Positions 21,716 to 33,201 of a DNA stretch of 64,000 nucleotides are shown here, one piece after another; positions within the stretch are counted from its first letter, which is position 1; each line of letters starts with the position of its first letter. Source of the DNA: Phoma sp. XZ068 (taxonomy: Eukaryota > Ascomycota > Dothideomycetes > Pleosporales > Didymellaceae). Below the pieces are notes generated by a model. The model made no database searches. It had not been told where the DNA came from and saw only the letters and a list, made by a program, of their open reading frames with translations. A program made the position numbers and the translations under genes. Location: assembly GCA_004835665.1 (NCBI GenBank), contig RBKR01000003.1:62001-126000 (forward strand). Reading direction: 5' to 3'.

Positions 21716-23354
21716 TCAACAACGTACACCTTCGAGTGCTTCGCCAAGAAAAGACCTACGCTCAAGCGAGACGGCTTTTGCATGTTCGGCTGTGACATGG
21801 GCTTCTGAGCTACCTCCATCGCTCTTTTCTTCCAGGGGAAGTCCATATTCGAGCAGAAACCTTACGATCCATTTATCCACAGCATACGTCTTAGCAGCGG
21901 AGGAGTGGAGGCAAGCGTCTTGGAAGACGAACAGACGCTTCTTCATCTGCTGCACGCAAGACCAGTATCTTGACAGTTCTTCCAAAGCTTCAAAGTTGAG
22001 CGTAAGCTGCATGCGAGCCGTTTCAACTTCGGCGTCATCCCCGAGCAACAACATGTGCAGCAAAACGGATGACGATACGATAGTCATGTGCGCAACTGTC
22101 AGGTACACTACGTGACAGTTGTCATTTTTTCGTGCAGTGTGAAGCAGACGACTGAACGCTAGGCCGTGGAAGCTGCATCTGCTAGCGTATGCTATGGTCT
22201 GGTCGGTAGGCTCTCGATCTGGTTCGAGGTATTGGAAATACAAAAGCGTAGAGTAGTGGTGGTACCCAAAATGCAATGCGATAAAGATACCGCCTTGGCC
22301 ATTTTTCCTATGCGACTCGAGGTTCTCGTCATTCATGACCAGATGCTGTGGCAGTGAGCTGTGCCAAATGAGAAGTCGGCTGGCGATCTCGTGTACTTGC
22401 TGGTCGACAGCCGGTCTGTCCACTTTCCCTCGTATCAACGTAAGATTAACGTCTTGGATAGAGGTTAGGATATCGGCCAGGGTACTTTTGTATGCCCAAA
22501 TGCCTTTGCTTTGGCTTGTTGTACACGGTGGATCTGCAGGTCCAAGGTTTTGGAAAACGAGCTCGTCTATTGGTAAGTCGACAGATGCATCAAACCGAAT
22601 GATCTCGCGCGGTAAGCCAAGACCCGGGGGACACCACTTATCCGCCATGAACAGAGACCACCAAACCCGTGACTTGGTCTCTTGAAGGATTGCATTGTCT
22701 TCAGGGTTCCGTTGGTGGAGTCCCAAGACGTATGCCATACGGTTGGCAATCCCTACTCCGGGTTAACGAGATACTATGGTCGGTTTCGTGAAACTCACCG
22801 AAGTACAAAGCCTCCAGCTTATGGTTCTGGTCTGCTGCATAGCAGTTGGCCAACAATATGCATGTCTGTATATTCGTTACGGAGATGTCTTCAAGCTGTT
22901 GTGCAAGTAAGACTTTAGATCTTGACGTGAACTTCGCGGAAAGGTCTCGTTGGCCTGGCTGTGAAGCAAATCGACACCCAAGAGCGCAAATAGCCGTTGA
23001 TAAGCTTTCAGGTAAGACGCCGTTGCTGACTGCTTTCCACAGGGATTGTTCGTGGAACAGGCTGTGCGGCCGATCGTGTATGTAGCGAAAGTAGAGCTGG
23101 ATGAATTCGGTGATATCTTCGGAAGTGGTGTAGTTGCTAGTCTCAATAACTTCCTGCAACATTGACGATGAAGCCAATGTCGGTTTAGGCACCACCCATG
23201 GCGCTGCTCGATGAGACCTTGGTCTGCTCCTGGGCTTTGTGCACTCGATCCTTCGCTTATGGCAGGGTAGGCATGCGGCCTCAGGATTCACTGGGTTCTG
23301 CGTGCATCTTCTCTTCGTCGCTCTACACTGCGGGCACGCTGTCGCGTGCTTCAT
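21716..23354 (-). CDS. Zn2Cys6 fungal transcription factor, two exons
   Basis: Exons 22799-23354 and 21716-22752, with a 46-nt intron (GTGAGT..GTAG) that joins YFG to IANRMAYVLGLHQRNPED in frame, give 530 residues. The N-terminus carries a complete binuclear zinc cluster, CPQCRATKRRCTQ then CLPCHKRRIEC (C-x2-C-x6-C, linker, C-x2-C-x6-C), at about residues 7-38. The middle has the fungal_trans region with SRVWWSLFMADKWCPPGLGLPREI. It is nuclear and expected to bind CGG-type repeats. It lies between the GH93-like hydrolase and the GH35 beta-galactosidase, so a pathway-specific sugar-utilisation regulator is likely but inferred. An upstream in-frame extension lacks an ATG, so I start at 23354. 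Confidence 0.85.
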
Positions 23355-23762
23355 TGCGCTTTGAAAGGGGCTAAGGAAGGTGCAGCGCTTGCTAAAGGCG
23401 CGAGGGAGTACGCGACGACCACGGCCTGAAGCGTAGATGGCGTGTCGCAAATTACATGTGGACTAACTTGTCTCATCGGTAGTGTCCAGCATCAAAGAAC
23501 AGGTGACTATCATTCGCAAGGTATGGTATGGGCAGTGGCAATGTATCTGAGGTGCTCCTACCAACCAAGTACGAATGGAGCTTTACGTAAGCGGCGCTAA
23601 CAGCCTCGCTTGCCCAGTTCCCTTTCGGCGTTCCTCCATAGATCACGATAGGCGCACGCGAACACTTTCAGTGTATATTTCATCAACTGATGCTATCATA
23701 TCAAATTCCATATCTCTCATGCTACGGCAGGACCAGAACTTCTCAGATACAGAGAATGCCAA
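23355..23762. other. Intergenic, regulator promoter
   Basis: 408 bp upstream of the Zn2Cys6 gene and downstream of the GH35 stop. No repeat or binding-site cluster recognised. Confidence 0.35.
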
Positions 23763-25524
23763 TCAGAACTCGTAAACCTCGATTTCCGCTATAGCTGACC
23801 GTGCAGGAATGGTAATGCAAATTGGGAAAGTACCCAGGTCCGGCTCTTGATTTGGCATGATTGCAAGCTCTCCGCTTCTCGTTTCATCGCCATTGAGAGT
23901 TCGTCCGTTGATCAGTGTCCCAGTTCGAGGATCATGCACTTTCTCAATGAAAGAGAGGAAACCCGTGAACGACGAGGCCTTTCGGGTGGAAGCAAAACGA
24001 ACCTGGAAGCCTTCTCCGACAAGCAAGAACTTCGACTCTTCGATCTGAATGACTAGACCAAAGCCTGGCCCTGGCTCGCCGAAGACAAACGAACGCTCAA
24101 CTTTGAGATCCCAATCACCCATCTTCACATGATGCGAGTCGGTCTCTCTCCCGCCTTCGGTAAGCTCGTCGAACCAGAATCCGAACGTATCACGGTTTGA
24201 CTCCCGCGCTTCCAGCAGCTGTGATGCCACCTGACCTAGTAAAGCAAAGTGCCGGCGCCACGGGTTTTGCGCTGGGGGTATGGAGTCGATGGCGAAAGGA
24301 GACGCACCAAGAGCATGATGAGTAGCGTAGGCACTCCAAATACGACGTGCACCGTATTCGTCCCGCCTCTGCTCCGGTATGAATAGTGGTTGGTCGGAAT
24401 GTCGATATTTCTCGCAGACCGCATTGTAGTCGTTCAGGTACAGGTCAGGCGCGATGAAGTCCAACGAAGGGGCGAAGTAATGCCATACGTCGAGCACATT
24501 GACAACGCCACCACCAGAGGGATAGTCTCCAGGCTGGCCTCCACCTCCAACAACAATGGGCTGGGTCTTGTCCGCGTCTTCATCAGCGTAGTTCTGCCAC
24601 ACGTTGGTGAATAGTGGTAGTGGGTATTTCTCTTTTCCTGCCTTTGCGACTTTCTCCACGTAGAGCGCATAGTGATAGGCCATGAATAACTCATCTGTTG
24701 CGGCCGATGCGCCAAACGCTTCCATCCATGACGCTGATCCAACTTGCAGCAATGGCAGCTCTTGACGGAAGACACCTAAGTTCCTTTTAAATGCCTTGTG
24801 TAAACGATACCATCGTGTACTAATCATATCAATCAGCTCAGCAGGTACAGGTGCTTGGAAGCGAGCTTCGGCATCTGGCGACACGTCCCGCGAGCCTCCA
24901 AGTAAACCAACCTCGTTCTCCACTTGTACCATCAACACAGTTGATTGATCGTTATCGACTTCTCTGAGGTGGTTCATCAACGCCTTGAAAGCTGCAGAAT
25001 CGGCTCTAACAACATCATCTGAAGTAATTGAGAGCACGTCGGTTGTTCGGAAGACACCAGCCTCGGAGCGCAGCATCATACGGGGGAATCTTGCAGGATC
25101 TGTCTTCACCCAACGTGGTGCATAGTTCGACTTTCCTAAATTTTCTCATCAGCCGACAGAGCCATAATCGATAAAGGAGGCGAATACCATTTTTGAATGC
25201 ACCAAACCATAGAAGCACGAGATGCAGCCCGTGCGTCCTCGCATCGCATATACCTTGATCGAGGCGAGTAAAATCGAAGTGTCCTTCGACGGGCTCAATC
25301 TCCTCCCAAGTGACATTGGCAAGAACCGTATTGACGTTTGAGTCCTTCAGAACTCCCCAGACGCCTGTCATGAACTCCGGACAACTGAACGAGGAGTTAT
25401 GTAGCTCAGCTGGAAGCATCAAGAACGACTTGCCATGTACTATGAGATTATGTCCTTTAGCCACTCGCTTGATACTGGGTATATGATGCCCTGGTACTGA
25501 ATTACGTGGCATGGCTTCGCCCAT
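23763..25524 (-). CDS. Intracellular GH35 beta-galactosidase-like glycoside hydrolase, two exons
   Basis: Exons 25188-25524 and 23763-25135, with a 52-nt intron that restores WFGAFKNGKSNYAPRWVKTD, give 569 residues. The (beta/alpha)8 barrel is recognisable from GKSFLMLPAELHNSS, NTVLANVTWEEIEPVEGHFDF and MVQVENEVG. The Glu of QVENE is the likely acid/base, and FIPEQRRDE probably holds the nucleophile. The C-terminal ~200 residues (WFDELTEG, FGLVIQIEESKFLLVGEGF) match the extension of the fungal/bacterial GH35 branch that removes terminal galactose. I start at the first ATG in frame (25524). There is no signal peptide, so it probably acts inside the cell on imported oligosaccharides. It is transcribed away from the MFS sugar transporter, sharing its promoter. 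Confidence 0.85.
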
Positions 25525-26302
25525 GGTGTTCTGGTGATTGCGCAGGTCGAATGCAGATCGTGATTCAATTGAAGTTGTCAACAGCTAGAAACTTGAGCAA
25601 AAATTCTGGATACAGATACACGGTAGTCCATAGGCTTTACAGACAAATTTGAGCTTCCGGCCCATTTCCTGCAGTAACGGCTCCGGGCTACACTCAAGAC
25701 TTCCTCAAGAACGTCCGTCATCCATAAGCATGAGCCCGGCATTCACAACCCGCCATTGGCTTATGAACCGGTTCAAAAGGTACAGCTCAGAAGGTTTGTG
25801 GAGAAACGGTCGCTATGCCCAGATTCTACAGAAGGGCCGTGCATTGACGCCGTTGCCGCATACCTCGGCGATTTCGCCGATGCTTCGGGTTAACCACCAA
25901 TCGGAGGACCTCCGCACCGGTATAACCAGGCCGCCATGATCCGTCCTCATCGCGCGATTCTTACTCTAGCCTTCCCCGCAACTGGAGGCTGGTACACGAG
26001 ACAAGCGCTCGAGCCATACAGGATAGCAGTCCCTATCATGCATTTTCGCGTTCGGGGTGGCGTTGACCTTCTCCGCATCAAGCTTCTCCCCGGGAACTTA
26101 CCATAAGCCCATCGGTCCCACTAGCGCGAGCCTCGGGGCTAAGTGCGATACAATTCCACCAGTGGTCTCCTCAGAAGTACAGTCGACAAGGTATAAGATC
26201 ACTCGTACCACCTTCCTGTAAAAGCATCCTCTTGTCGATCAAGGCAACATTTTCCTTAAAGCTTCTTACAGTTCAGAAGACCACGCCTTAGAGGCAGGTA
26301 AG
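25525..26302. promoter_or_regulatory. Shared divergent promoter of GH35 and MFS transporter genes
   Basis: 778 bp between two divergent starts. It contains two inverted CGG..CCG palindromes at 25866-25914, listed separately, and several other CGG triplets. A 96-codon plus frame (25649-25939) has no domain and overlaps the palindromes, so it is not called. Confidence 0.5.
25866..25914. promoter_or_regulatory. Two inverted CGG..CCG palindromes, candidate Zn2Cys6 binding sites
   Basis: CGGCGATTTCGCCG at 25866-25879 is CGG-N8-CCG with perfect 6-bp arms. CGGAGGACCTCCG at 25902-25914 is CGG-N7-CCG with perfect 6-bp arms. Zn2Cys6 dimers bind paired CGG half-sites, and such a regulator is encoded 2.5 kb away. 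Binding is inferred, not shown. Confidence 0.45.
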
Positions 26303-28025
26303 ATGGCGATTCCTCCAAAGTGGTATCAAGTAAGCGACATCGCATCGCATCGCAAGGTTGCAAGTACCCTAACACTATTCGCAGTTCTTGGTTGGCGTCT
26401 TCGCCTCGCTCGGATCCTTTAACTATGGGTACGTCGAATTAGATAATAGTTATACTCAACTAACGTGCGACAGTTACGATCTCGGTGTCATTGGCGGTAG
26501 TGTAGCGTCGGAGTCCTTCGTGGGCTACTTCAATGCGCCAAATGCTGATCAAGTGTAAGTGCTTTGAGACTGCATATATCCAACATACTGATAGTCCTAG
26601 TGGCGCTGTGGTCTCTCTCTTTACCGGCGGTGGCTTCTTTGGTGCGATGGCCGCCGGTCCCGCCGCTGATCGAGTTGGTCGCAGAATCGCAATCGTAATC
26701 GGCGCCGTTGCCTTCATCCTGGGCGGTATCCTCCAGGCAGTTGCCCAGAATATCTCGTTCCTGTACTCAGGTCGCGCAATCGCTGGTTTCGGTGTTGGTT
26801 TCTTGGTGATGATCGTCCCACTCTACCAAGCCGAGATTTCCCACCCATCGATCCGTGGTCGTGTTACCGGTCTACAGCAGCTGATGCTCGGAATTGGCGC
26901 AGTTACAGCGAGTAAGTCATCTCAAGGGCTAAGCCATTTTTTTTTACTGACAACCTACTAGCTTGGCTGACGCACGGAACAAATGTTAAACTCTCGCCCA
27001 CCGATAATAACCAGTGGAGAATTCCCCTCGGTATCCAAGTCGTCCCGGCTGGAATTTTGGGCGCTCTGATTCTGCTCTTCCCCGAATCTCCCCGCTGGCT
27101 CATCGACCACGGCCGCCGCGAGGAGGGCCTTCAAACGCTCGCACGTCTGCATTCGAACGGCAATCTCGACGATCCCTGGGTACAAGAAGAGTTCCACCAG
27201 ATTGAGCAGGCCATCGAGCACGAACACTCCATCGCAGCCAAGGGATACAAGGATCTCTTCACCGACCGCAGTAGCTTCCGCCGCCTCTTCCTTGTCTGCG
27301 CCATCCAGGCGTCTGTACAGATGACTGGTGTATCAGCGATCCAGTACTACACGCCAGAAATCTACAAGGGACTCAACATTGGTACGGGTGATGCGTTGAA
27401 GTATCAGGGAATCAGCAACGTACTATCCGTGGTAGCGCAGGCGTGCACAGTCCTATTCATTGACCGCATTGGACGTCGTTGGCCCCTCATCATCGGCAAC
27501 GTAGTGAACGGCATCTGCTGGATTATCGTCACGGCTGCGATTGCAAAGTTCCCCTCCGCCAGTCCGTCTTTACAGCACTCTCTCGGATGGGTCTTCATCA
27601 CGATCAACTGGGTTTACCAGATCTCCTTCAGCTTCACCTGCGGCCCGCTGTCTTGGATTATTCCGGCTGAGGTGTTCGACACGAAGACGCGTTCCAAGGG
27701 TGTCTCAATTGGTGTCATGACATCATTCGCGTTCAACACGCTCATCGGCCAAGTCACACCCATTGCGATGAACAGTGTTGGCTGGCGCTTCTTCCTGACA
27801 TTCGTGATCTGTAATTTCACCAACGCTGTCTTCTTCTGGGCCACCTTGCCAGAGACGGCGAAGAGGCCGCTTGAGGAGATGAACGCGCTATTCAGTGGCA
27901 ACAAGTGGTTCGTGGCTTTCGGAAGGGGCAGAGTTCCACTTTCTCACACCGGTGCTGCTCTCGTCGGAAAGGAGGCGCTTGACGAAGATAAGGAGGCGTA
28001 CACTACCACTGAAGTGGTCCGATGA
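26303..28025 (+). CDS. MFS sugar transporter (sugar porter family), five exons
   Basis: Exons 26303-26329, 26385-26428, 26474-26554, 26601-26911 and 26962-28025 give 508 residues. The four short introns (55, 45, 46 and 50 nt) are all GT..AG. Spliced, it starts MAIPPKWYQFLVGVFASLGSFNYGYDLGVIGG, the first helix with the family's GYDxGVI motif. Landmarks are DRVGRRIAIVIG, GRAIAGFGVGFLVMIVPLYQAEI, PESPRWLIDHGRREEG, QMTGVSAIQYYTPEIY, DRIGRRWPLII and PETAKRPLEEMNALF. These are the sugar-porter signatures of a 12-helix plasma-membrane protein. It is divergent from the GH35 gene, so it probably imports the galactose- or arabinose-containing product released outside. The substrate is inferred. Confidence 0.9.
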
Positions 28026-29022
28026 GGAAATCCGGGATTAAGTTTCTGACGCAGAGACTGTCTGGTTTTCGAAGCCTGAGATAAGTGGATGCCATCGTAC
28101 AGCAATGGCATCTATGTAAAGATCAACGACTTTGCAGACTCCTGCTAGACCAGCACGTATCCATTCAACCTCATTGCTTAGTATGATCTTCTGCCTCGTC
28201 ATTATACAATAATACAAATAATCACGTATTAGTGTCCACTTCTCTTGCGAAAACTCTCACCGTTGAAAAAGTAGACAGTTGAGACTGGTATCTGCGGATC
28301 AAAAATATTCAATGATAGAACTAGTCTGGCGAATTCTGCCTCGTATGATATATTATGTGCGTCGTGTCTCAATATTCGGTACACTGTCTGTTTTCGAGAT
28401 CGGCTGAGGGGGTATCAGGACCATGCTTAACTGTAGTGCTTTTCGATCAGTTTCTGGTAGATGGTACGTCCGGACAGGACCAATATATCTACCAAAATAC
28501 ACCGCCAGGCTTTAACAACCTAGTGCACCTAAGCTAACGTAGTCTGATTCTGCAATGGCTAATCACCGGCATGGCCCGTTTAAGATTCCAGTTTGACATG
28601 ATTTAGTCGGTTCAGTCCAGGTTGTTCGGTGTTCGGAACTCCGATTTTCCTCCGCTTTTTATCATCTCGAATATATGACCAACCTCCGATTCTGAGCTTT
28701 AAAAGATTCTGAGGAAGGCACTTTCTGTACCTAATGACATATGACGCTAGCGTCACCAAGATACAACAGTCTCGCACATGCCGGCTTTTTCTTACTCATA
28801 CTCGATAGTATCATAGTGGGACCAGTAGCTAGCAGAAAGCAAACGGCAATGTCGGTAAGAACAGCATTCAATCCATCTGGTAACGGAGGCACTGACCAAC
28901 CGATGAAATTGAGTATGGAATTGATATCCTCTTATCGTCAGAGCGCACCTATCTACCGAACAAAGCTATATACTCGAACGGGATGTAGCTACAATCCATG
29001 CACCCTACTCAATATAAGTGAT
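28026..29022. other. Intergenic, no gene supported
   Basis: About 1 kb between the converging ends of the MFS and LPMO genes. A 99-codon plus frame at 28741-29040 has no recognisable domain and overlaps the LPMO stop. Confidence 0.4.
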
Positions 29023-29821
29023 CTAGCACTTGAAGACTGACGGCCCAGGAATTGTGTACGTCTTCTGCCCATTGTACAGGTTATACGTAATACCGGGGTC
29101 ACTCCCTTTGTACGCGCCGGGCAAACTTACGCTTGCAGGCGTCTTGCTCGCGCTCCCGCCCGTGACGTTGATCTGGGCACACTCCATGTAGAATTGCGCT
29201 CCAGGGTAGCTGTTCGCTGAATGCAGCGCAATCAGCTCACCGCGCAGCAGGTACTGGCCCGGTGCGATGCAAGCTGGGATGGTAATAGTTTGCTTGCCCT
29301 GGTTGGCGATGAGCCGGTCGACGCCCCATTTTGTGCCGTCGAAGCCGTCTTCATAGATCTGCGGGAATTAGCTTCTGGAAGGTGGTGCAGTGTTGTGGAG
29401 AGAGACGTACCTTGAACCATCCACTGCCAATGCCCTTGTCACTCTTCGCATCGCTGACCTTCTTCATGTACGCCATTACTGGCCCCTTGTGGCTTGCATC
29501 CACGACATCGTTCGGCCCGGACTGCAGAGTGTGCCGCCACGTCAGCGTCGCCGAGGACCCAGCTTGCACCGTGATAACCGTGTTTGTCGCGGTGGTCGGA
29601 TTAGGCCCACCGTTGCATACGATGTCGTTGGATGTCACGTCAGTGATTGGCTGGGGGAGTTAGTCGTGACATCTAGCTCAAGGTTGATGGAGACGTACGC
29701 CATCGTAGGAGGGGACGCGGACGCCATCGCCCACAGCGCCGTTGTTGAGTGAGACGAAGATAGTGTGTGCGGAAGCGGAGGATGCCGCTGTGGCAAGGAC
29801 GAAGGGTGTGTAAAACTTCAT
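29023..29821 (-). CDS. AA9 lytic polysaccharide monooxygenase, three exons
   Basis: Exons 29699-29821, 29411-29650 and 29023-29358, with GT..AG introns of 48 and 52 nt, give 232 residues. The signal peptide MKFYTPFVLATAASSASA should be cut just before HTIFVSLNN, leaving His19 as the N-terminal copper ligand. The second histidine-brace ligand is His95 in ASHKGPV. His167 in ELIALHSA and Tyr178 in AQFYMEC fit the conserved outer residues and axial tyrosine. All copper-site residues are therefore present. The enzyme cleaves cellulose or related glucans oxidatively outside the cell. There is no cellulose-binding module; the chain ends PGPSVFKC. A minus-strand TATATAAA lies about 110 nt upstream. 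Confidence 0.93.
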
Positions 29822-29931
29822 CTTGGTCGATTACCGTGTCTGGTCACCGTGTGTTGCTTGTCGACTGGGCTTGTGAATGCTTGTTTGTCAGACTGGACAA
29901 GTACTGAGCACATTCGAGTACATATCCCCTC

Positions 29932-29939
29932 TTTATATA
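29932..29939 (-). promoter_or_regulatory. TATA box of the AA9 gene
   Basis: TATATAAA on the minus strand about 111 nt before the LPMO start codon; inferred from sequence and distance. Confidence 0.45.
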
Positions 29940-30560
29940 CTCACACTCATATAGTCATATAAAGCATCATCCGCCCTTCCATTTTGCCACATTATACATT
30001 GCTTTCTGTCCAACCGCAATTTCGTAGCTTCAGCCAGAGCCTCACCCATACAACTCCAGTGGGCCTTCTGTGTACCGAGCCGGTACTGCAAATATACGCA
30101 ACCGTCCCACCAGCAGCAGGACCCATCTGAATGGCTACGCCTTGCACGCTATCCCGCAAACGAAACGGATACCTGAGCCGCAGCTGTCGTGCATGCTGGG
30201 CGCTAGATGAAGCAATCTAGCATGAGATGTCTGGGGCGTCATCCCGCTAAGCGAGTGGGCGTCGACCAATGGGAGCGCTGGATGTATATTACTACTCTAG
30301 GAATGTCGGGACGAGAGTGCTGTGGGTAAATGCAGTGGATACAGATAGTAAATGGGTGTTCTAGAGGTGCGGTGGGTTTGATTGTGCGATGTGGGTGTTG
30401 ATGGGTTGATCGATCGGGTGAAAGTGACAGTGTGAGGATAAGCCTGACTTGAGCCTCGCAAGTGTTAACATAGGTTAATTGAGGCTGTAATAAGGTAAGG
30501 TCTGGTAGTGTCTTGGTAAAAGTGTCCTACTCGACCGTGAGGTATGTTCGTTGAATACTG
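29940..30560. other. Intergenic, no gene seen
   Basis: No supported frame. Around 30300-30450 the plus strand is G/T-rich and low in complexity. Confidence 0.4.
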
Positions 30561-32091
30561 TTATCTCGGCTCTTGCATAATCGGCAAACTGCACACGCTT
30601 TCCTGTCGGATGTGTTCTAACTCATCAACCTGCCGGTGTACCCGCCAATCATAGTCATTAACAACAGCCAGAACGCGAACTCTAATGCTGGCCCTTTCCA
30701 TCAGCCACACCAAAGCTTTCAATAATCTTTTGCCATCCATCCTGTTAGTTGGGGATCTGCAGCGATCTACACGATCCAGTATGATCCACACCGTCTTATT
30801 TGGCGGAAGAATATCCAAGATGTGAGTGCAATCTTTTGGTCATGTGTAGCGCTACCGATGACAACCAGCATTGGCTCAAGGAATTGTAGGATTCGTAGTT
30901 GTACCCTGTGAACAGTAGCATCTGCGAATGGGGCGACTGTCGCCAGATTTGGACAGTGGGCTCTTTCATGAATGTGTCAAGTCTAGACTCCTTCATCAAC
31001 TCTACGTAGATCCAACTTGCATACTGTAAGTCCAGATCATGTTGGTATCTATCCAGTAGCGTCCAATTAGGTTTTCGCTAAGCGTTCTGGAGAGACAACA
31101 GGGTTTGAATGTTGTCCAGACGGTCGTGGTTGTGGCTATCTTGCAGTCCTACAATGATGATGAGTAAATTTACGCTATGATAATGTTTGACATAACTTAC
31201 GTTGCACCTGCTCTCTAAGCGCTTCATTCTACAGTCAGTGTGATGCTTGTCAAAGATTATCGCCATCAGACTCAAAGCTACTCACCTGAGTTCTCCTTTC
31301 TAATAAGATCGACATTCTCGTTCAAAAGATCTTCTGCTGTTCGTCGAACATCAACGATGGCTATTTAAACTGCGGTTGCGTACTCGACTATAGAATCAGC
31401 CGGCCCAGCGAGAGCTTGAAACCAACGTCATGTAAGAGTTAGTCTGGGATGCGAAGATTTGATGCAAGTCACCAACCCATGCCTCTTCTGGAATAGTATT
31501 TGGCCGAAACTATGCAGAAAGTAACGAACGTTTCGTAGGCAGTTACGATCTGAGACTGGAGCTGCTGATCTAGCTCATGACTTTCATTGTTAATACTCTC
31601 ATACACCTGAAACCCGGCAATTCTATCCCTAATCTGATGCAAGGTTTCGGCCACTTGTCGTTCACTAGTAGCTTTGTTCTGTGCAATCTGTGCATCCTCA
31701 GCAAATCAATGGAGGTAGGTGAACCGACTTCTCTTACGATGAAGAAGAAAGCGATTGTTCCTATAGCCATACCGCCGAAAGGATATCCGAAGTCTTTTAT
31801 GGCCTGTACGATGGGATCGAGCTGTCGCATCATATTTGAAGCAATCTCACCAAAGCTCTGAACTTTTCGCATCCCTCGCTTTTCACCATGGCTATGCTGT
31901 GCTTCAAACGTCGCCTGATGCTTTGCAGTCCTACTCCAGAGGGCCTCGAAGTCCGATACACACGTCAGTCGCAAAGCATCATGCTCGCGCTCAGAGAACC
32001 CGCGTTTTCTGTTGACAAAGGCCCTCAAGTCTCTCTGTTCTTGATCTAATCGTTTCAATTTGTCTCTACGAGGCTGATGAGTTGTGTCCAA
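30561..32091 (-). pseudogene. Degraded STAND/NLR-like gene (helical N-terminal domain plus NTPase start)
   Basis: Read on the minus strand. The N-terminal part, RDKLKRLDQEQRDLRAFVNRK to QSFGEIASNMMRQLDPIVQA, resembles the helical (DUF7708-like) domain in front of fungal NACHT-type NTPases. Removing a 50-nt intron (31688-31737) joins IAFFFI to IAQNKATSERQVAETLHQIR in frame. Further on, LAGPADSIVEYATAV is followed by TAA (31365-31367), where a CAA to TAA change would restore the frame. LLSLQNA then ends in TAG near 31078. After WRQSPHSQMLLFTGYNYES a one-base shift near 30845 leads to LDILPPNKTVWIILDRVDRC, a Walker-B-like stretch, and translation stops at 30561. The rest of the NTPase and the repeat domain are absent. 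Family assignment is from remembered patterns; the loss of function looks sure. Confidence 0.6.
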
Positions 32092-33201
32092 AGCTCTTCA
32101 TTTCGGGCTTACAAATCGCTACTGATAAAGCTCTTGCTTGGCTTAGTAAAACGGGTGGTCATGTTGTGAGGTGAACGCCGAACCGAAAGGTCATTCACTC
32201 TCTTGAAGATAGCAGGTGTAGAGCCTAGAAATTTTCAATACCAGTCTACCCAGTCTACAGCCAGTATGCTGTGTTTTATCTTGATTGGTTGTCAAGGACC
32301 CCTGTTCATCTCGTATTTGTGTGCATGAGGCTGTCAGATACCTAGCTGGCTGACCAGCACTAGATGCAGTCTGGTCGTCTTTGTGCGGCGTTTGCTGGGG
32401 ATTATTCATAGCAGCGAGGCTTTGGTGGATCGATGAGGCTTTCTTGGGTTGCAAGGTCGCGCATATTAATACACCTCTATATAGGATCAGTACGGCAAGA
32501 TACCCACGCAACGCATGCCACCGCATGGTTTGCTCATGATTAACATACGGTATCAAGCTTGACTTACACTGAAGGCTCTGTGACATGCTTTAGGCGGCAT
32601 AGTAAAATCGTAAACATTGATGCTCGGGTTCTCCTCATGTCTACTAGGCTACCTTCTACGCCACACACTTTGACTGCACTCCTTTAATGCCAAGAGTTTT
32701 ATTGGGGTACGTAGCATTGTAGCACGCCAGTGCTGCTAGAATGTGCATACCAAGGATTAGGGACCCAATTGCAGAAGGCCGATGAGCTCGTCCTGTGCCT
32801 AAGGATTCGAGCAATGCAAGGCTGCTTACGAGACATCTCAATAGAACGGTGTAGCGGAAGGGCTACTTGAATGCTACGGGTCAAATTTCAAACGGGTACC
32901 GTTCAGCTCGTGCTGTAATTCAAGGCCTGATTCCTTGTACATTAAGTGTGATCTCGGATCCCCGCCCTTGGAATGGTCTGGGTGAGCAATTAGAGCACAA
33001 GAAACCAATTGTTAAATAATCTTTGCGGTCACCCAGTCTTTCATATCCCGGACTTAGCCTTTAGTGTGACTTTTGGAACTCAAGGAGAAGGTAGAGGCGT
33101 CTGGCGCTCCTCGCCATGAGTATAGCAACTGATATTTCGGTATTTTTGGTTTGAGAAGTCTGCCAACTATGTGTTCTATCTTAGCTGGCGTTTACTAGGC
33201 G
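32092..33201. other. Intergenic, no gene supported
   Basis: About 1.1 kb. A 131-codon minus frame (32191-32586) upstream of the NLR-like pseudogene has no recognisable domain; it might hold a lost first exon but I cannot show that. Confidence 0.35.
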
